Virus record (IMG/VR): IMGVR_UViG_3300022837_000118
Coordinates: 1 to 21,127 of that record
Source: a virus
Length of the DNA stretch: 21,127 nucleotides
Reading direction: 5' to 3' (one strand)
In this document: positions 6,571 through 14,675 of the stretch, in pieces
Layout of the letters: every line of letters begins with the position of its first letter
Numbering within the stretch: position 1 is the stretch's first letter
Notes under the pieces: model-generated
Told to the model about the DNA's origin: nothing
The model's database searches: none
The model's input: only the letters and a program-made list of their open reading frames with translations
Position numbers and translations under genes: made by a program

Positions 6571-8496
6571 ATGCCACTTACTAAGTTACAGTTCCGCCCC
6601 GGCGTAAATAGAGAGACTACCTCGTATTCTAATGAGGGTGGTTGGTTCGACTGTGACAAAGTAAGGTTTCGGTTTGGAACTCCAGAGAAAATCGGCGGGT
6701 GGGAAAAACTGTCTGGGCAAAGCTTTTTAGGCACCGCTCGGGCGCTACACCCCTTCGTCGCTCTGGACGGAACAAGCTTTCTTGGCGTTGGTACGCACCT
6801 AAAGTATTACCTTGAAGAAGGTGGTGGCTTTAACGACATTACCCCGTTGCGTGTAACTACCGCCGCGGGCGCTGCTACGTTTGCCGCGGCCAACGGATCA
6901 TCTACTATTACGGTCACAGACGCCAACCACGGGGCTAACGAGAATGATTTCGTTACCTTTTCCGGTGCCGTATCGTTAGGTGGTGTTATCACTGCCGCCG
7001 TATTAAACCAAGAATACCAAATATTTAACATTGTAAACACCAGCTCTTACCAAATAAAGGCAAGAGCGGTTGCAACCGTTGCTCAAATTACCGTAGATGG
7101 GCAGTACACGCCTACTCTTATTGTAGCCAACGGCTCTGACACCGGAAACGGCGGCGGTTCTGTTGTCTGTAAATACCAAATTGTAACGGGACTGGACACC
7201 ACGGTTTCCGGAACAGGTTGGGGTGCGGGAACATACAGCCGTGGCACGTGGGGATCGGGCGCTAGTCTTACAGCGGTTGGTGATATCCTTCGGATTTGGA
7301 CCCACGACAACTTTGGTGAAGACTTAATCATTAACGTCCGCGATGGTGGTATCTACTATTGGGACAAATCAACAAGCTCGGCTCCTTTTGCGCGGGCCGT
7401 GGCGCTTTCGGATTTAGCCGGGGCCGACGCAACGACACCTACGGTAGCTAAACAAGTTTTAATATCGGATCGCGACAGGCACGTCATTGTGTTTGGGTGC
7501 GATGCGCAAAACAATATCGGCGTACAAGACCCGCTTTTGATTCGTTTCTCAGACCAAGAAAACCCTTTAGTGTGGACAGCACAGCCTACTAACACCGCGG
7601 GTGATTTGCGGATTGGTACGGGGTCAGAGATTATAACGGCGGTTGAAACACGTCAGCAAATCCTTGTGTTTACAGACCGCTCGCTTCACGCGATGCAGTA
7701 TTTAGGGCCTCCGTTTACTTTCGGAATTAGTTTAATTTCTGAAAATATTACCATCGCTAGTCCGCTTTCTGCTATTGCGGTAGACGATTCAGTATATTGG
7801 ATGGGCGAAGAAGAGTTTTATGTCTACACAGGACAGGTGCAGAAGCTGCCTTGTTCTGTCCGATCTTACGTGTTTGGAGACTTTAATACGTCCCAGATAG
7901 AGAAGGTTACGGCGGCTGTTAACTCTAGTTTTTCTGAAATATGGTGGTTTTATCCTTCCGCGGGCTCTGAAACTAACGATAAATATGTTATTTTCAACTA
8001 CCAAGAGCAGGCGTGGTACTACGGAACAATCGCTCGGTCCGCATGGATTGATAGGGGGATTGCTCAGTATCCTATTTCAGCCGGTTTAGACGGATACTTG
8101 TATTACCACGAGTTTGGTCAAGATGACGGCAGCGTTAACCCGCCTGCGGCAATACCTTCTTTCATTGAAAGCAGTCAAATGTCTATTGGTGCGGGAGATA
8201 ACTTTGTATTCTTGTCCCGGTTAATCCCAGATGTAACGTTTGACGGGTCTAGTTCACCAACGCCGTCGGTATCAATGACACTTGAAACAAGACAATTCCC
8301 CGGTACAGCGTATACTGGTACAAAAAGTAACACTGTACAGAGATCAGCAACTGTTCCAGTAGAGCAGTTTACGGATCAGGTGTTTGTTCGGTTAAGGGGT
8401 CGATCTTTTGCTTTTAAGATTGATTCTACGGATACGGGAGTGGAATGGCGTTTAGGAACACCTCGTGTTGATCTACGACCGGACGGCAGACGATGA
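6571..8496 (+). CDS. Tail nozzle-type protein (P22 gp10-like)
   Basis: This 641-residue protein most likely forms the tail tip below the adaptor rings. Its start (KLQFRPGVNRETTSYSNEGG, then WFDCDKVRFRFGTPEKIGGW) and end (RGRSFAFKI, then GVEWRLGTPRVDLRPDG) frame a body with repeated beta blades: VLISDRDRHVIVFGC, GDLRIGTGSEIITAVE, ILVFTDRSLHAMQYLG, VDDSVYWMGEEEFYVYTG, SEIWWFYPS and QEQAWYYGTIARSAW. These recall the propeller-like P22 gp10/nozzle family, which is about 470 residues, so this one carries roughly 170 extra. Part of the excess is a separate beta module at about residues 103-165 with TVTDANHGANENDFVTFSGA. The assignment is by motif memory and gene order, not by alignment. It is coupled to the next gene by ATGA. 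Confidence 0.78.
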   Translation: MPLTKLQFRPGVNRETTSYSNEGGWFDCDKVRFRFGTPEKIGGWEKLSGQSFLGTARALHPFVALDGTSFLGVGTHLKYYLEEGGGFNDITPLRVTTAAGAATFAAANGSSTITVTDANHGANENDFVTFSGAVSLGGVITAAVLNQEYQIFNIVNTSSYQIKARAVATVAQITVDGQYTPTLIVANGSDTGNGGGSVVCKYQIVTGLDTTVSGTGWGAGTYSRGTWGSGASLTAVGDILRIWTHDNFGEDLIINVRDGGIYYWDKSTSSAPFARAVALSDLAGADATTPTVAKQVLISDRDRHVIVFGCDAQNNIGVQDPLLIRFSDQENPLVWTAQPTNTAGDLRIGTGSEIITAVETRQQILVFTDRSLHAMQYLGPPFTFGISLISENITIASPLSAIAVDDSVYWMGEEEFYVYTGQVQKLPCSVRSYVFGDFNTSQIEKVTAAVNSSFSEIWWFYPSAGSETNDKYVIFNYQEQAWYYGTIARSAWIDRGIAQYPISAGLDGYLYYHEFGQDDGSVNPPAAIPSFIESSQMSIGAGDNFVFLSRLIPDVTFDGSSSPTPSVSMTLETRQFPGTAYTGTKSNTVQRSATVPVEQFTDQVFVRLRGRSFAFKIDSTDTGVEWRLGTPRVDLRPDGRR

Positions 8497-8789
8497 GTAG
8501 AGGACTTGTACAACCTTTATTCCCTAACCCTCCAGAGGGTTATGATCAACGATACCAGACGGAAGTTATGCGAGCGTTCTCGGTATTTTTGCAACAAGTA
8601 AATAATCCGGGACCTTGGCAAGCGTCTGCTTTGACACTTCCGAACCTGCAAACAGATAACGTAGGCCTTCCTTTAGGCGGTGTATTTCAATATGGAGACG
8701 AGTTACGGATTACCGTGGCTAATCTACCATACGCCAGAGGGTCACAAGCAACGGGAGCCGTAGGTCAAACTACGGTAGTAATAACATGA
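8493..8789 (+). CDS. Small conserved protein downstream of nozzle gene
   Basis: This 98-residue protein has a proline-rich start (PLFPNPPEGYDQRY), a helix with VMRAFSVFLQQVNNPG, a central beta part (TLPNLQTDNVGLPLGGVFQY) and a C-terminal strand-rich end with ATGAVGQTTVVIT. I recognise it as a frequent small companion of tail genes in uncultured marine phages, without known function. Overlap with both neighbours (ATGA at 8493-8496 and 8786-8789) suggests coupled synthesis with the nozzle. The C-terminal segment is very like one of the 22-residue repeats of the protein at 2367-3071. Confidence 0.78.
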   Translation: MSRGLVQPLFPNPPEGYDQRYQTEVMRAFSVFLQQVNNPGPWQASALTLPNLQTDNVGLPLGGVFQYGDELRITVANLPYARGSQATGAVGQTTVVIT

Positions 8790-9010
8790 CTGTTTTAACA
8801 ATGCCTGACGGCAGTAAATGGAAACCTTCTACTAGCCTCGACGAGGTTCACTGTGTTAATTGTAATAACGTAGTGGACACTCCGGCTGAAATAGCCTCAT
8901 ATCCGAACGGAAATTGCACAGAATGCGGTTCTTCGTGGACGGGAGACGAGAAGAGAAGTACAATAATACAGGTAACCATGCCTGAAAGCATTACTGGTGG
9001 AGCGGGATAA
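8786..9010 (+). CDS. Small zinc-ribbon-like protein
   Basis: This 74-residue protein has two CxxC pairs (Cys23/Cys26 and Cys44/Cys47) separated by 17 residues, the spacing of a zinc ribbon. The flanks are polar, with MPDGSKWKPS before and VTMPESITGGAG after. The ATG at 8786 overlaps the previous stop (ATGA). A second ATG at 8801, before the conserved-looking PDGSKW, is an alternative start. Zinc ribbons serve in nucleic-acid or protein contacts; here the gene lies between tail and internal-protein genes, so a small structural or assembly role is as likely as regulation. The end overlaps the next start (TAATG). Confidence 0.75.
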   Translation: MTVLTMPDGSKWKPSTSLDEVHCVNCNNVVDTPAEIASYPNGNCTECGSSWTGDEKRSTIIQVTMPESITGGAG

Positions 9011-10884
9011 TGGCAAAATTAGCAAAAGAAATTGAAGTAATCGTTGAAGAACCCGAAATAGAAGTAGTTATTGAAGGTGTTGAAACGGACTCCGAAGACG
9101 AAAATGTTGAAGATACGTCCACTGAACTATCTGTTCCAGAAGGTGGTATCGGTGGTTTTGCTATGTCTGAAGAAGACTTTGCCGTTCTTGAAGCCGAAGA
9201 AGCTAAGAAAGAGTTTGGCGAAGCCGGTTTAGGCCAGTTTACCGCGGTTGCTAAGAAAATGGCAGGCTATGGTCGCTTTGGCGATGATAGTGTTGCACAC
9301 ATTCAAACAGGTGAGATTGTTGTTCCTCTTGCCTTGATCGAAAACAATCCCGCCCTAAAAGAACAGATTTTTAAGAATTTACGCGATAACGGTATCGAAG
9401 ACCCTGAACAGTACGTTGTGGGCAGCGAGGCCAACAGTATTAACCCTGAAACAGGCTTGATGGAGTTTGGATTCTTTTCCAAGCTTTGGAAGGGCATTAA
9501 GAAGGTTGTTAAAGCTGTTGTTAAGGTCGTCAAGAAGATTGCTCCAATTATCTTGCCTATCGCATTAGCCTTCACGCCTCTCGGACCAATTTACGGTGCG
9601 GCGATGGGTTCTGGTATTGGAACGCTTATAAATGGCGGCAGTATTAAGGACGCTTTGAAGTCCGCTCTTATTTCTGGTGCTACGGGTGCCGTGTTCCAAG
9701 GCTTTACTGGAGCAGAAGCTACATTTGGGGCAAACGTCCAAGCGGGACTTGCTGACCCATTAGGTCGTATAAGCCAAACTGCGTCGGGTGCTATGACAAG
9801 TGCCGGTAACGTGTTTGGATCAGAAGCTACTAAAGCCGCCAACCTTACTGGCGGAGCTGGGGGTGGTGCAAAACAAACCTTCTTCAGTGATTACATTGCT
9901 GCGGCTCCCGGAGTCTCTAAAGTTCCGGGTAAAGTAGACTCATTTGGCGGCGATTCGTACATTAATGCTGACGGCGCGGTTGTAAACTCCCAAGGTCAGC
10001 TATTAGACGCTAGTGGTAACGTTATTATTTCTGAAACACCTATCGCAGACGCCGCAACAGAATCTGTTGTTGATACTGGTGGAACTACCGTTAGTGAAAG
10101 TATTAACGTTGACGACCCCGGTTTCATGGAAAAAGCCGGAGATTACATTAAACGTGGGGGTAAGACCGAACTTGAATTAGCTGAAGCGGCAACTACGGCA
10201 GAAAACAAGTATCTTGCAAGCATGGCAGACAAGGGTATAACGCCAACCGACGCTGGTTTAAAGGCTGCTATAAAATCGAGTCAACCCGGAATGCTGGCTA
10301 GGTTTGGACCTACTGCCGCAATTGCTGGAATTGGAGCCGCAGGTGCTGGTTTCTTTGACGTACCCGAGCAAGAAATGCCCGGATTAGTACAACGCCAAGA
10401 AGACGGTACAGTAACTACAGGTGCCGACCTTATTGCCGCCGATCCGGCTAAGTATCTAGTTGCAGACCTTGGTGCTACCCGTTTGAATCCAGACACAGGT
10501 GAGTACGAAGAAGTTGAAAACGAGTACACCGTTGAAGCGCCAGATACTTCTATGTATACCGTTCCAACCAACTACCCTATGCAGCAACAAGCTATTTCAG
10601 AGAACGGTTATCTGATGGCCAGTAACCCCGGTGGTCCGTTTGCACGTCCTTATGTGCAAGGAGCCGCTGAAGGTGGTCCTATCTTCCCTCGCCGTAATGG
10701 GGGTATTGCTCCTACTGAAGGAGTTCAAGGCCAAGACAGTGTTCGAGCCATGTTAATGCCCGGTGAGTTTGTAATGACTACCGACGCAGTACGAGGCTTG
10801 GGTAACGGAAACCTTAACAACGGTATCAAGAGTATGTACTCTGTAATGAGAAATCTTGAGAGTCGTGGGAGGAATACAGCGTAA
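9010..10884 (+). CDS. Probable DNA-ejection (internal virion) protein with membrane-active region
   Basis: This 624-residue protein has several distinct zones. Residues 1-45 are acidic, with repeated EIEV. Residues 86-106 read GYGRFGDDSVAHIQTGEIVV, followed by a block with YVVGSEANSINPETG, a pattern I recall from phage proteins near tail or ejection genes. Residues 158-177 are an amphipathic Lys/Val helix, followed by a Pro/Ile/Leu stretch and a Gly/Ala-rich hydrophobic zone to about 232. The middle is low-complexity Ala/Gly/Thr. The C-terminus has DSVRAMLMPGEFVMTTDAV (576-594), resembling a motif found near the end of many tape-measure-type proteins. Together these suggest a virion protein that enters or crosses the host membrane. 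No lytic enzyme motif is visible. It is coupled by TAATG on both sides. Confidence 0.75.
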   Translation: MAKLAKEIEVIVEEPEIEVVIEGVETDSEDENVEDTSTELSVPEGGIGGFAMSEEDFAVLEAEEAKKEFGEAGLGQFTAVAKKMAGYGRFGDDSVAHIQTGEIVVPLALIENNPALKEQIFKNLRDNGIEDPEQYVVGSEANSINPETGLMEFGFFSKLWKGIKKVVKAVVKVVKKIAPIILPIALAFTPLGPIYGAAMGSGIGTLINGGSIKDALKSALISGATGAVFQGFTGAEATFGANVQAGLADPLGRISQTASGAMTSAGNVFGSEATKAANLTGGAGGGAKQTFFSDYIAAAPGVSKVPGKVDSFGGDSYINADGAVVNSQGQLLDASGNVIISETPIADAATESVVDTGGTTVSESINVDDPGFMEKAGDYIKRGGKTELELAEAATTAENKYLASMADKGITPTDAGLKAAIKSSQPGMLARFGPTAAIAGIGAAGAGFFDVPEQEMPGLVQRQEDGTVTTGADLIAADPAKYLVADLGATRLNPDTGEYEEVENEYTVEAPDTSMYTVPTNYPMQQQAISENGYLMASNPGGPFARPYVQGAAEGGPIFPRRNGGIAPTEGVQGQDSVRAMLMPGEFVMTTDAVRGLGNGNLNNGIKSMYSVMRNLESRGRNTA

Positions 10885-13800
10885 TGGCTGAAACTTCAGA
10901 ACAGATTGTCCGCGAAGCACCCGAAATTGAGGCCTACAAGCTAGGTCTCCTTCAATCGGCAAAACAACTTGCGGACCAAGGCATTGAAATACCGCCTCAA
11001 ATGGTTGCGGAAATGTCTGGCCTCCAGATTAAGGCAACTGAACTCGCGGAAGCGGGTATTGGTGGTTATCAGCCTTATTTACAGGAAGCCGGTTATACAT
11101 TAGGCGACGCTCAACAAGCTCTTGGTAACACAATGGCGGGAGCTTTGCCATTCCAAGCTGAAGCTGGCGACTTGATGCGTAATGCCGCGGCTAACGTAAC
11201 AGGTCAAACTACAGCGGCTCAAACTGGTATTCAAAATGCGATAGATTATGGCGCGGGTGCTACTGAAACAGCAACCACGGGCCTCGGGACAGCCGCCGCC
11301 GGAGCACGGGCCGCGGCTCTTGCCGGACAAAATGCGAGCGGTGCCGCTTCTGGCTTGATGCCGGGAGTCGTATCTAATGCTCAGTTAGGAAACAATGCGG
11401 CGTTAGCACAGGCTCAAAATGCTGTAAATGTTGCCGGACAAACGGGCGTCGCTACAACTCTTGGAGAGCAGTTAGCTTCTTCAACGGATGCGGCGCGAGC
11501 AGGCACTACAACAGCCGGTCAAAATGCTTTAAATGCTGCTGGGACTGCTCAAGCAGGTATGGACGCTGCGAGTTTAGCGGGCGTTCTTCAAGCAGGTCAA
11601 GGTCAAGCTGGATTAAATGCTGCAAGCACGTTAGCCGCACAACAAGCTGCTGCCGGACAGGCCGGTTTAACCTCTGCGGCACAAACCGCTTTAGCCGGTA
11701 GAGATATTGCCGGGACTGCAAACACTGCAACATCAGATGCTATTACCGCCGCTCGAAATGCTGCCGCACAAGGTGCAGGGGCATTAGGTCAAGCGGGACT
11801 TAGCGGCGCAGGTATTGCCGCCGACGCCGGTTTAGGGGCTCGAATAAATGCGGCTCAAACGGGCGAAAGTCTAGCACAAGTTAACCAACAAGCTCAGATC
11901 GCGGCCCAGCAAGCGGGTCTTGCGACCGATACCGCTATTGCAGGGGCACGTCAAGCCGTTACAGGTGCCGGAGCGGGTCTAAGTCAAGCAGGAATTGGTG
12001 GATTAGCTGCGGCACAAGAAGCCGGGGCGGCAACACAACAAGCTATTAATGCAGCACGGGCCACAGCCGCCGGAGGAGCGCAAGCACTTGGCGCAGCCGG
12101 GTTAGCCGGTTCGGATGCAGCGTCTCAAGCAGGGTTAGGCGCTAGATTAGGTGCTGCTGGAACGGCTCAAGGTTTAGCGGGCGTATCTGACGCTGCACGG
12201 GCCGCGGCACAGCAAACAGGTGTCGGCGTAGCAGGTGCTACTGACGCTGCACGGCTCGCGGCCCAACAAGCAGGACAAGGTTTAAGTGGCGTAAGTGGCC
12301 AAGCTAGAACCGACGCGGAAGCGGCGGGTGTTGGCGGAATAGGTGCTTATGAAAGAGCCATGGGCGGAATTGATGATGTTGCGACAGCGGCTAGAAATGT
12401 TGCAGGCCAAGCTAGAACAGGGGGTCAGACGGCAGCACAACAAGCGGCTTCACAAACCCAATCTGCTATTTCTGGCGCAAGAGGTATTACAAGTGACGCC
12501 GCTAGAGCTTTACAACAAGCAGGCGCGTTAGGAACACAATCCGCTCAACAAGGCATTGCTGGATTAGCCGGAACTACTGGTGCTTATGATCCTTCCAGTG
12601 CTGGTGCTTATATGAACCAGTACGAAGATGCCGCGGTTCAACAAGCGTTGGCGGATGTTAGACGTGCTGGCGATATTCAACAGCAGGGTGTAGATGCTCA
12701 AGCTGTAAGTGCAGGCGCTTTTGGCGGATCACGTCAAGCAGTGGCCCAGAACGAAGTTAACCGACAAGTTCTTGAACAACAGGGCCGTACTGCGGCTGGA
12801 ATGCGTCAACAAGGTTTTGAAAGCGCGTCTCAACGGGCTCAACAAGCTTATGAAGCTCAACAAGCTCGTAGTCAGCAAGCTGCACAACTTACGGGTTCGA
12901 TTGGCGCTCAAGGTGCCTCATCCGGTATACAAGCCGCACAATCGGCAGGACAACTTGGCTTATCGGCAGAACAATTGGCTGCTCAAACAGCTCAACAGCA
13001 AGGTCAATTAGGCCTTTCCGCAGAGCAATTAGCCGCTACAACAGGTATGTCCGCAGAACAGTTGGCGCAGCAAGGTTTAACCCAAGGCGGACAGCTAGGG
13101 CTTTCTGCTTACGGCCAACAAGGTCAGTTGGCGCAAGGGGCAAGTCAGTTAGCTGCTTCAAACTTGGCGCAATCGGGCCAGTTAGGTATGTCCGCAGAAC
13201 AAATGGCGCAACAAGGTTCGTTAAACGTTGGGCAGCAGCAAATGGCTGCGGAACAGCTCGCGGCCTCAAACTTTGCACAAGCCGGTCAATCAGGTCAAGC
13301 TGCCGAGCAGTTAGCGGGTCAGTTAGGTATGTCAGCCGCGCAGTTGCAAGGTCAGTTAGCAGGTCAAGCGGCTCAATTTGGCATGTCGGCGGAACAATTT
13401 GCAGGACAGTTGCTGCAACAGCAGGCTCAAACGGGTCTGTCGGCTAACCAGTTGTTGGCATCCTCTGCACAGCAGGCAGGTCAGTTAGGATTATCTGCCG
13501 AGCAGTTAGCGGCCCAAACAGCAGGCCAGCAGGCCAGCACCGGATTAAGTGCTGCACAACTTGCGTCCTCCAACTTTGCACAAACGGGTCAATTGGGCCA
13601 AGCAGCCGAGCAATTAGCCGGACAGCTTGGCATGTCGGGCGCTCAATTGCAGGGCCAGTTGGCAGGCCAAGCCGCGCAAATGGGCATTTCAGTAGAGCAA
13701 CTTGCCGGTCAATTGGCGCAACAACAAGCTCAAACGGGTATGTCTGCCGAACAGCTTATTTCTCAGTCCGGGCTAACAGCAGCGCAACAAGGGTCCCAGT

Positions 13801-14675
13801 TAGGGATGTCTGCCGCTCAATTAGCTCAGTCAGGTGCTCAGTCAGGTGCTCAATTGGGTATGTCTGCGGCGCAAATGGCACAGACCGGTGCTCAAGCCGG
13901 TGGTCAAATGGGTATAAACGCCGCGCAAACGGCGGGACAGTTAAACTTGTCCGGCGAACAAATGGCCGCGGCCAACGCACAAGCTCTTGCTCAAACAGGC
14001 ATGAGCTTACAGCAACTTCAAACGTCAACCGGTATGTCTGCCGCACAGCTTAGTGGGCAATTGACTGGCCAACAGGCTCAGTTAGGCCTATCTGCGGCGT
14101 CATCACAAGCCGACATTGCACAACGTGCCGCTCAAATGGGTATATCTGCCGAGCAATTAGCAGGTCAACTTGCAGGACAAGCCGGTTCGCTAGGTCAAAA
14201 CCAAGCGCAACTAGGTGTGCAGGGTGCACAGCAGGCAGGTGCGTTAGGAATGCAGGGCGCAGAACTACAAAGCAGAATCGGAGAAGGTATCGGGGCTCTC
14301 GGAACTAACTACGGTCAGCTTAATATTCAACAAGGTGAAGGTCTTAGCCAACTCGGTCTGCGTCAAGCAGCACTGGGCGAGCTTGATCAAAACCTTGGTC
14401 AGAAAGAAGCCGGGTTTATCTTCGATGTTGGTAAGCAACAGCAAGGACAACAACAGGCCGAACTTGAAGCAGCGCGTCAAACACAGATGGCGCAGCTTTA
14501 TGAACCATATCAGCGTGTCGGATTCTTATCCGATATATACAAAGGTGCTCCAACCAGTCAGCAGTCTATTACGTCTGCCACTGCTCCAAGCACTTCACCG
14601 GCCCAACAGATACTTGGTTTGGGCGTAGCCGGATTGTCAGCAGCAGCCGGTGCCAGCAAAGCGGGGTTGTTTTAA
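10884..14675 (+). CDS. Giant Ala/Gln/Gly-rich repeat protein, probable internal virion protein
   Basis: This 1263-residue protein has an ordinary N-terminus (QIVREAPEIEAYKLGLLQSA, residues 7-26), followed by an Ala/Gly/Gln-rich helical zone to about 560 with a 101-residue duplication. A more complex core (about 568-690) has YMNQYEDAAVQQAL and VSAGAFGGSRQAV. Residues 691-1131 are an array of 7-, 11- and 18-residue modules typified by LGMSAAQLQGQLAGQAAQ, and the C-terminus is unique (YEPYQRVGFLSDIYKGAP). The array lacks Pro, Cys, Lys, His and Trp and has almost no charge except Glu. I recall the conserved ends and core from uncultured marine phages, without a function. Long helices next to an apparent membrane-penetrating protein suggest an ejection-channel or tape-like role. 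GGGAGGA about 11 bases upstream is the ribosome site. Confidence 0.78.
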   Translation: MAETSEQIVREAPEIEAYKLGLLQSAKQLADQGIEIPPQMVAEMSGLQIKATELAEAGIGGYQPYLQEAGYTLGDAQQALGNTMAGALPFQAEAGDLMRNAAANVTGQTTAAQTGIQNAIDYGAGATETATTGLGTAAAGARAAALAGQNASGAASGLMPGVVSNAQLGNNAALAQAQNAVNVAGQTGVATTLGEQLASSTDAARAGTTTAGQNALNAAGTAQAGMDAASLAGVLQAGQGQAGLNAASTLAAQQAAAGQAGLTSAAQTALAGRDIAGTANTATSDAITAARNAAAQGAGALGQAGLSGAGIAADAGLGARINAAQTGESLAQVNQQAQIAAQQAGLATDTAIAGARQAVTGAGAGLSQAGIGGLAAAQEAGAATQQAINAARATAAGGAQALGAAGLAGSDAASQAGLGARLGAAGTAQGLAGVSDAARAAAQQTGVGVAGATDAARLAAQQAGQGLSGVSGQARTDAEAAGVGGIGAYERAMGGIDDVATAARNVAGQARTGGQTAAQQAASQTQSAISGARGITSDAARALQQAGALGTQSAQQGIAGLAGTTGAYDPSSAGAYMNQYEDAAVQQALADVRRAGDIQQQGVDAQAVSAGAFGGSRQAVAQNEVNRQVLEQQGRTAAGMRQQGFESASQRAQQAYEAQQARSQQAAQLTGSIGAQGASSGIQAAQSAGQLGLSAEQLAAQTAQQQGQLGLSAEQLAATTGMSAEQLAQQGLTQGGQLGLSAYGQQGQLAQGASQLAASNLAQSGQLGMSAEQMAQQGSLNVGQQQMAAEQLAASNFAQAGQSGQAAEQLAGQLGMSAAQLQGQLAGQAAQFGMSAEQFAGQLLQQQAQTGLSANQLLASSAQQAGQLGLSAEQLAAQTAGQQASTGLSAAQLASSNFAQTGQLGQAAEQLAGQLGMSGAQLQGQLAGQAAQMGISVEQLAGQLAQQQAQTGMSAEQLISQSGLTAAQQGSQLGMSAAQLAQSGAQSGAQLGMSAAQMAQTGAQAGGQMGINAAQTAGQLNLSGEQMAAANAQALAQTGMSLQQLQTSTGMSAAQLSGQLTGQQAQLGLSAASSQADIAQRAAQMGISAEQLAGQLAGQAGSLGQNQAQLGVQGAQQAGALGMQGAELQSRIGEGIGALGTNYGQLNIQQGEGLSQLGLRQAALGELDQNLGQKEAGFIFDVGKQQQGQQQAELEAARQTQMAQLYEPYQRVGFLSDIYKGAPTSQQSITSATAPSTSPAQQILGLGVAGLSAAAGASKAGLF
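11739..12263 (+). repeat. Duplicated segment with 101-residue (303-bp) period
   Basis: Residues 286-359 and 387-460 of the giant repeat protein align without gaps, with 39 of 74 positions identical by hand count (for example AGLGAR at matching places). Low complexity inflates identity, but the gap-free register supports true duplication. Confidence 0.65.
12954..14276 (+). repeat. Array of 7-, 11- and 18-residue helical modules
   Basis: Residues 691-1131 can be cut completely into units of 7 (like LGMSAAQ), 11 (like LQGQLAGQAAQ) or both joined (18). The block at 792-857 recurs at 893-958 with 55 of 66 residues identical, again 101 residues apart. Confidence 0.82.

Noticed and set aside
9010-10884. 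Classical siphovirus or myovirus tape-measure protein
   Set aside because: A PGEFVM motif is present near the C-terminus, but there is no tail tube, chaperone or baseplate gene nearby and adaptor plus nozzle-type genes point to a short tail.
12954-14276. DNA-level satellite or slippage array
   Set aside because: Units vary between 7, 11 and 18 codons and differ at many silent sites, so the repeat is maintained at protein level and not by recent DNA slippage.
12343-14628. Additional plus-strand frames at 12343-12531, 12709-13011 and 14335-14628
   Set aside because: They lie in another frame of the Gln/Ala/Gly repeat gene; the repeated codons keep alternative frames free of stops. Products are Lys/Leu/Arg/Asn-rich with no recognisable motif.
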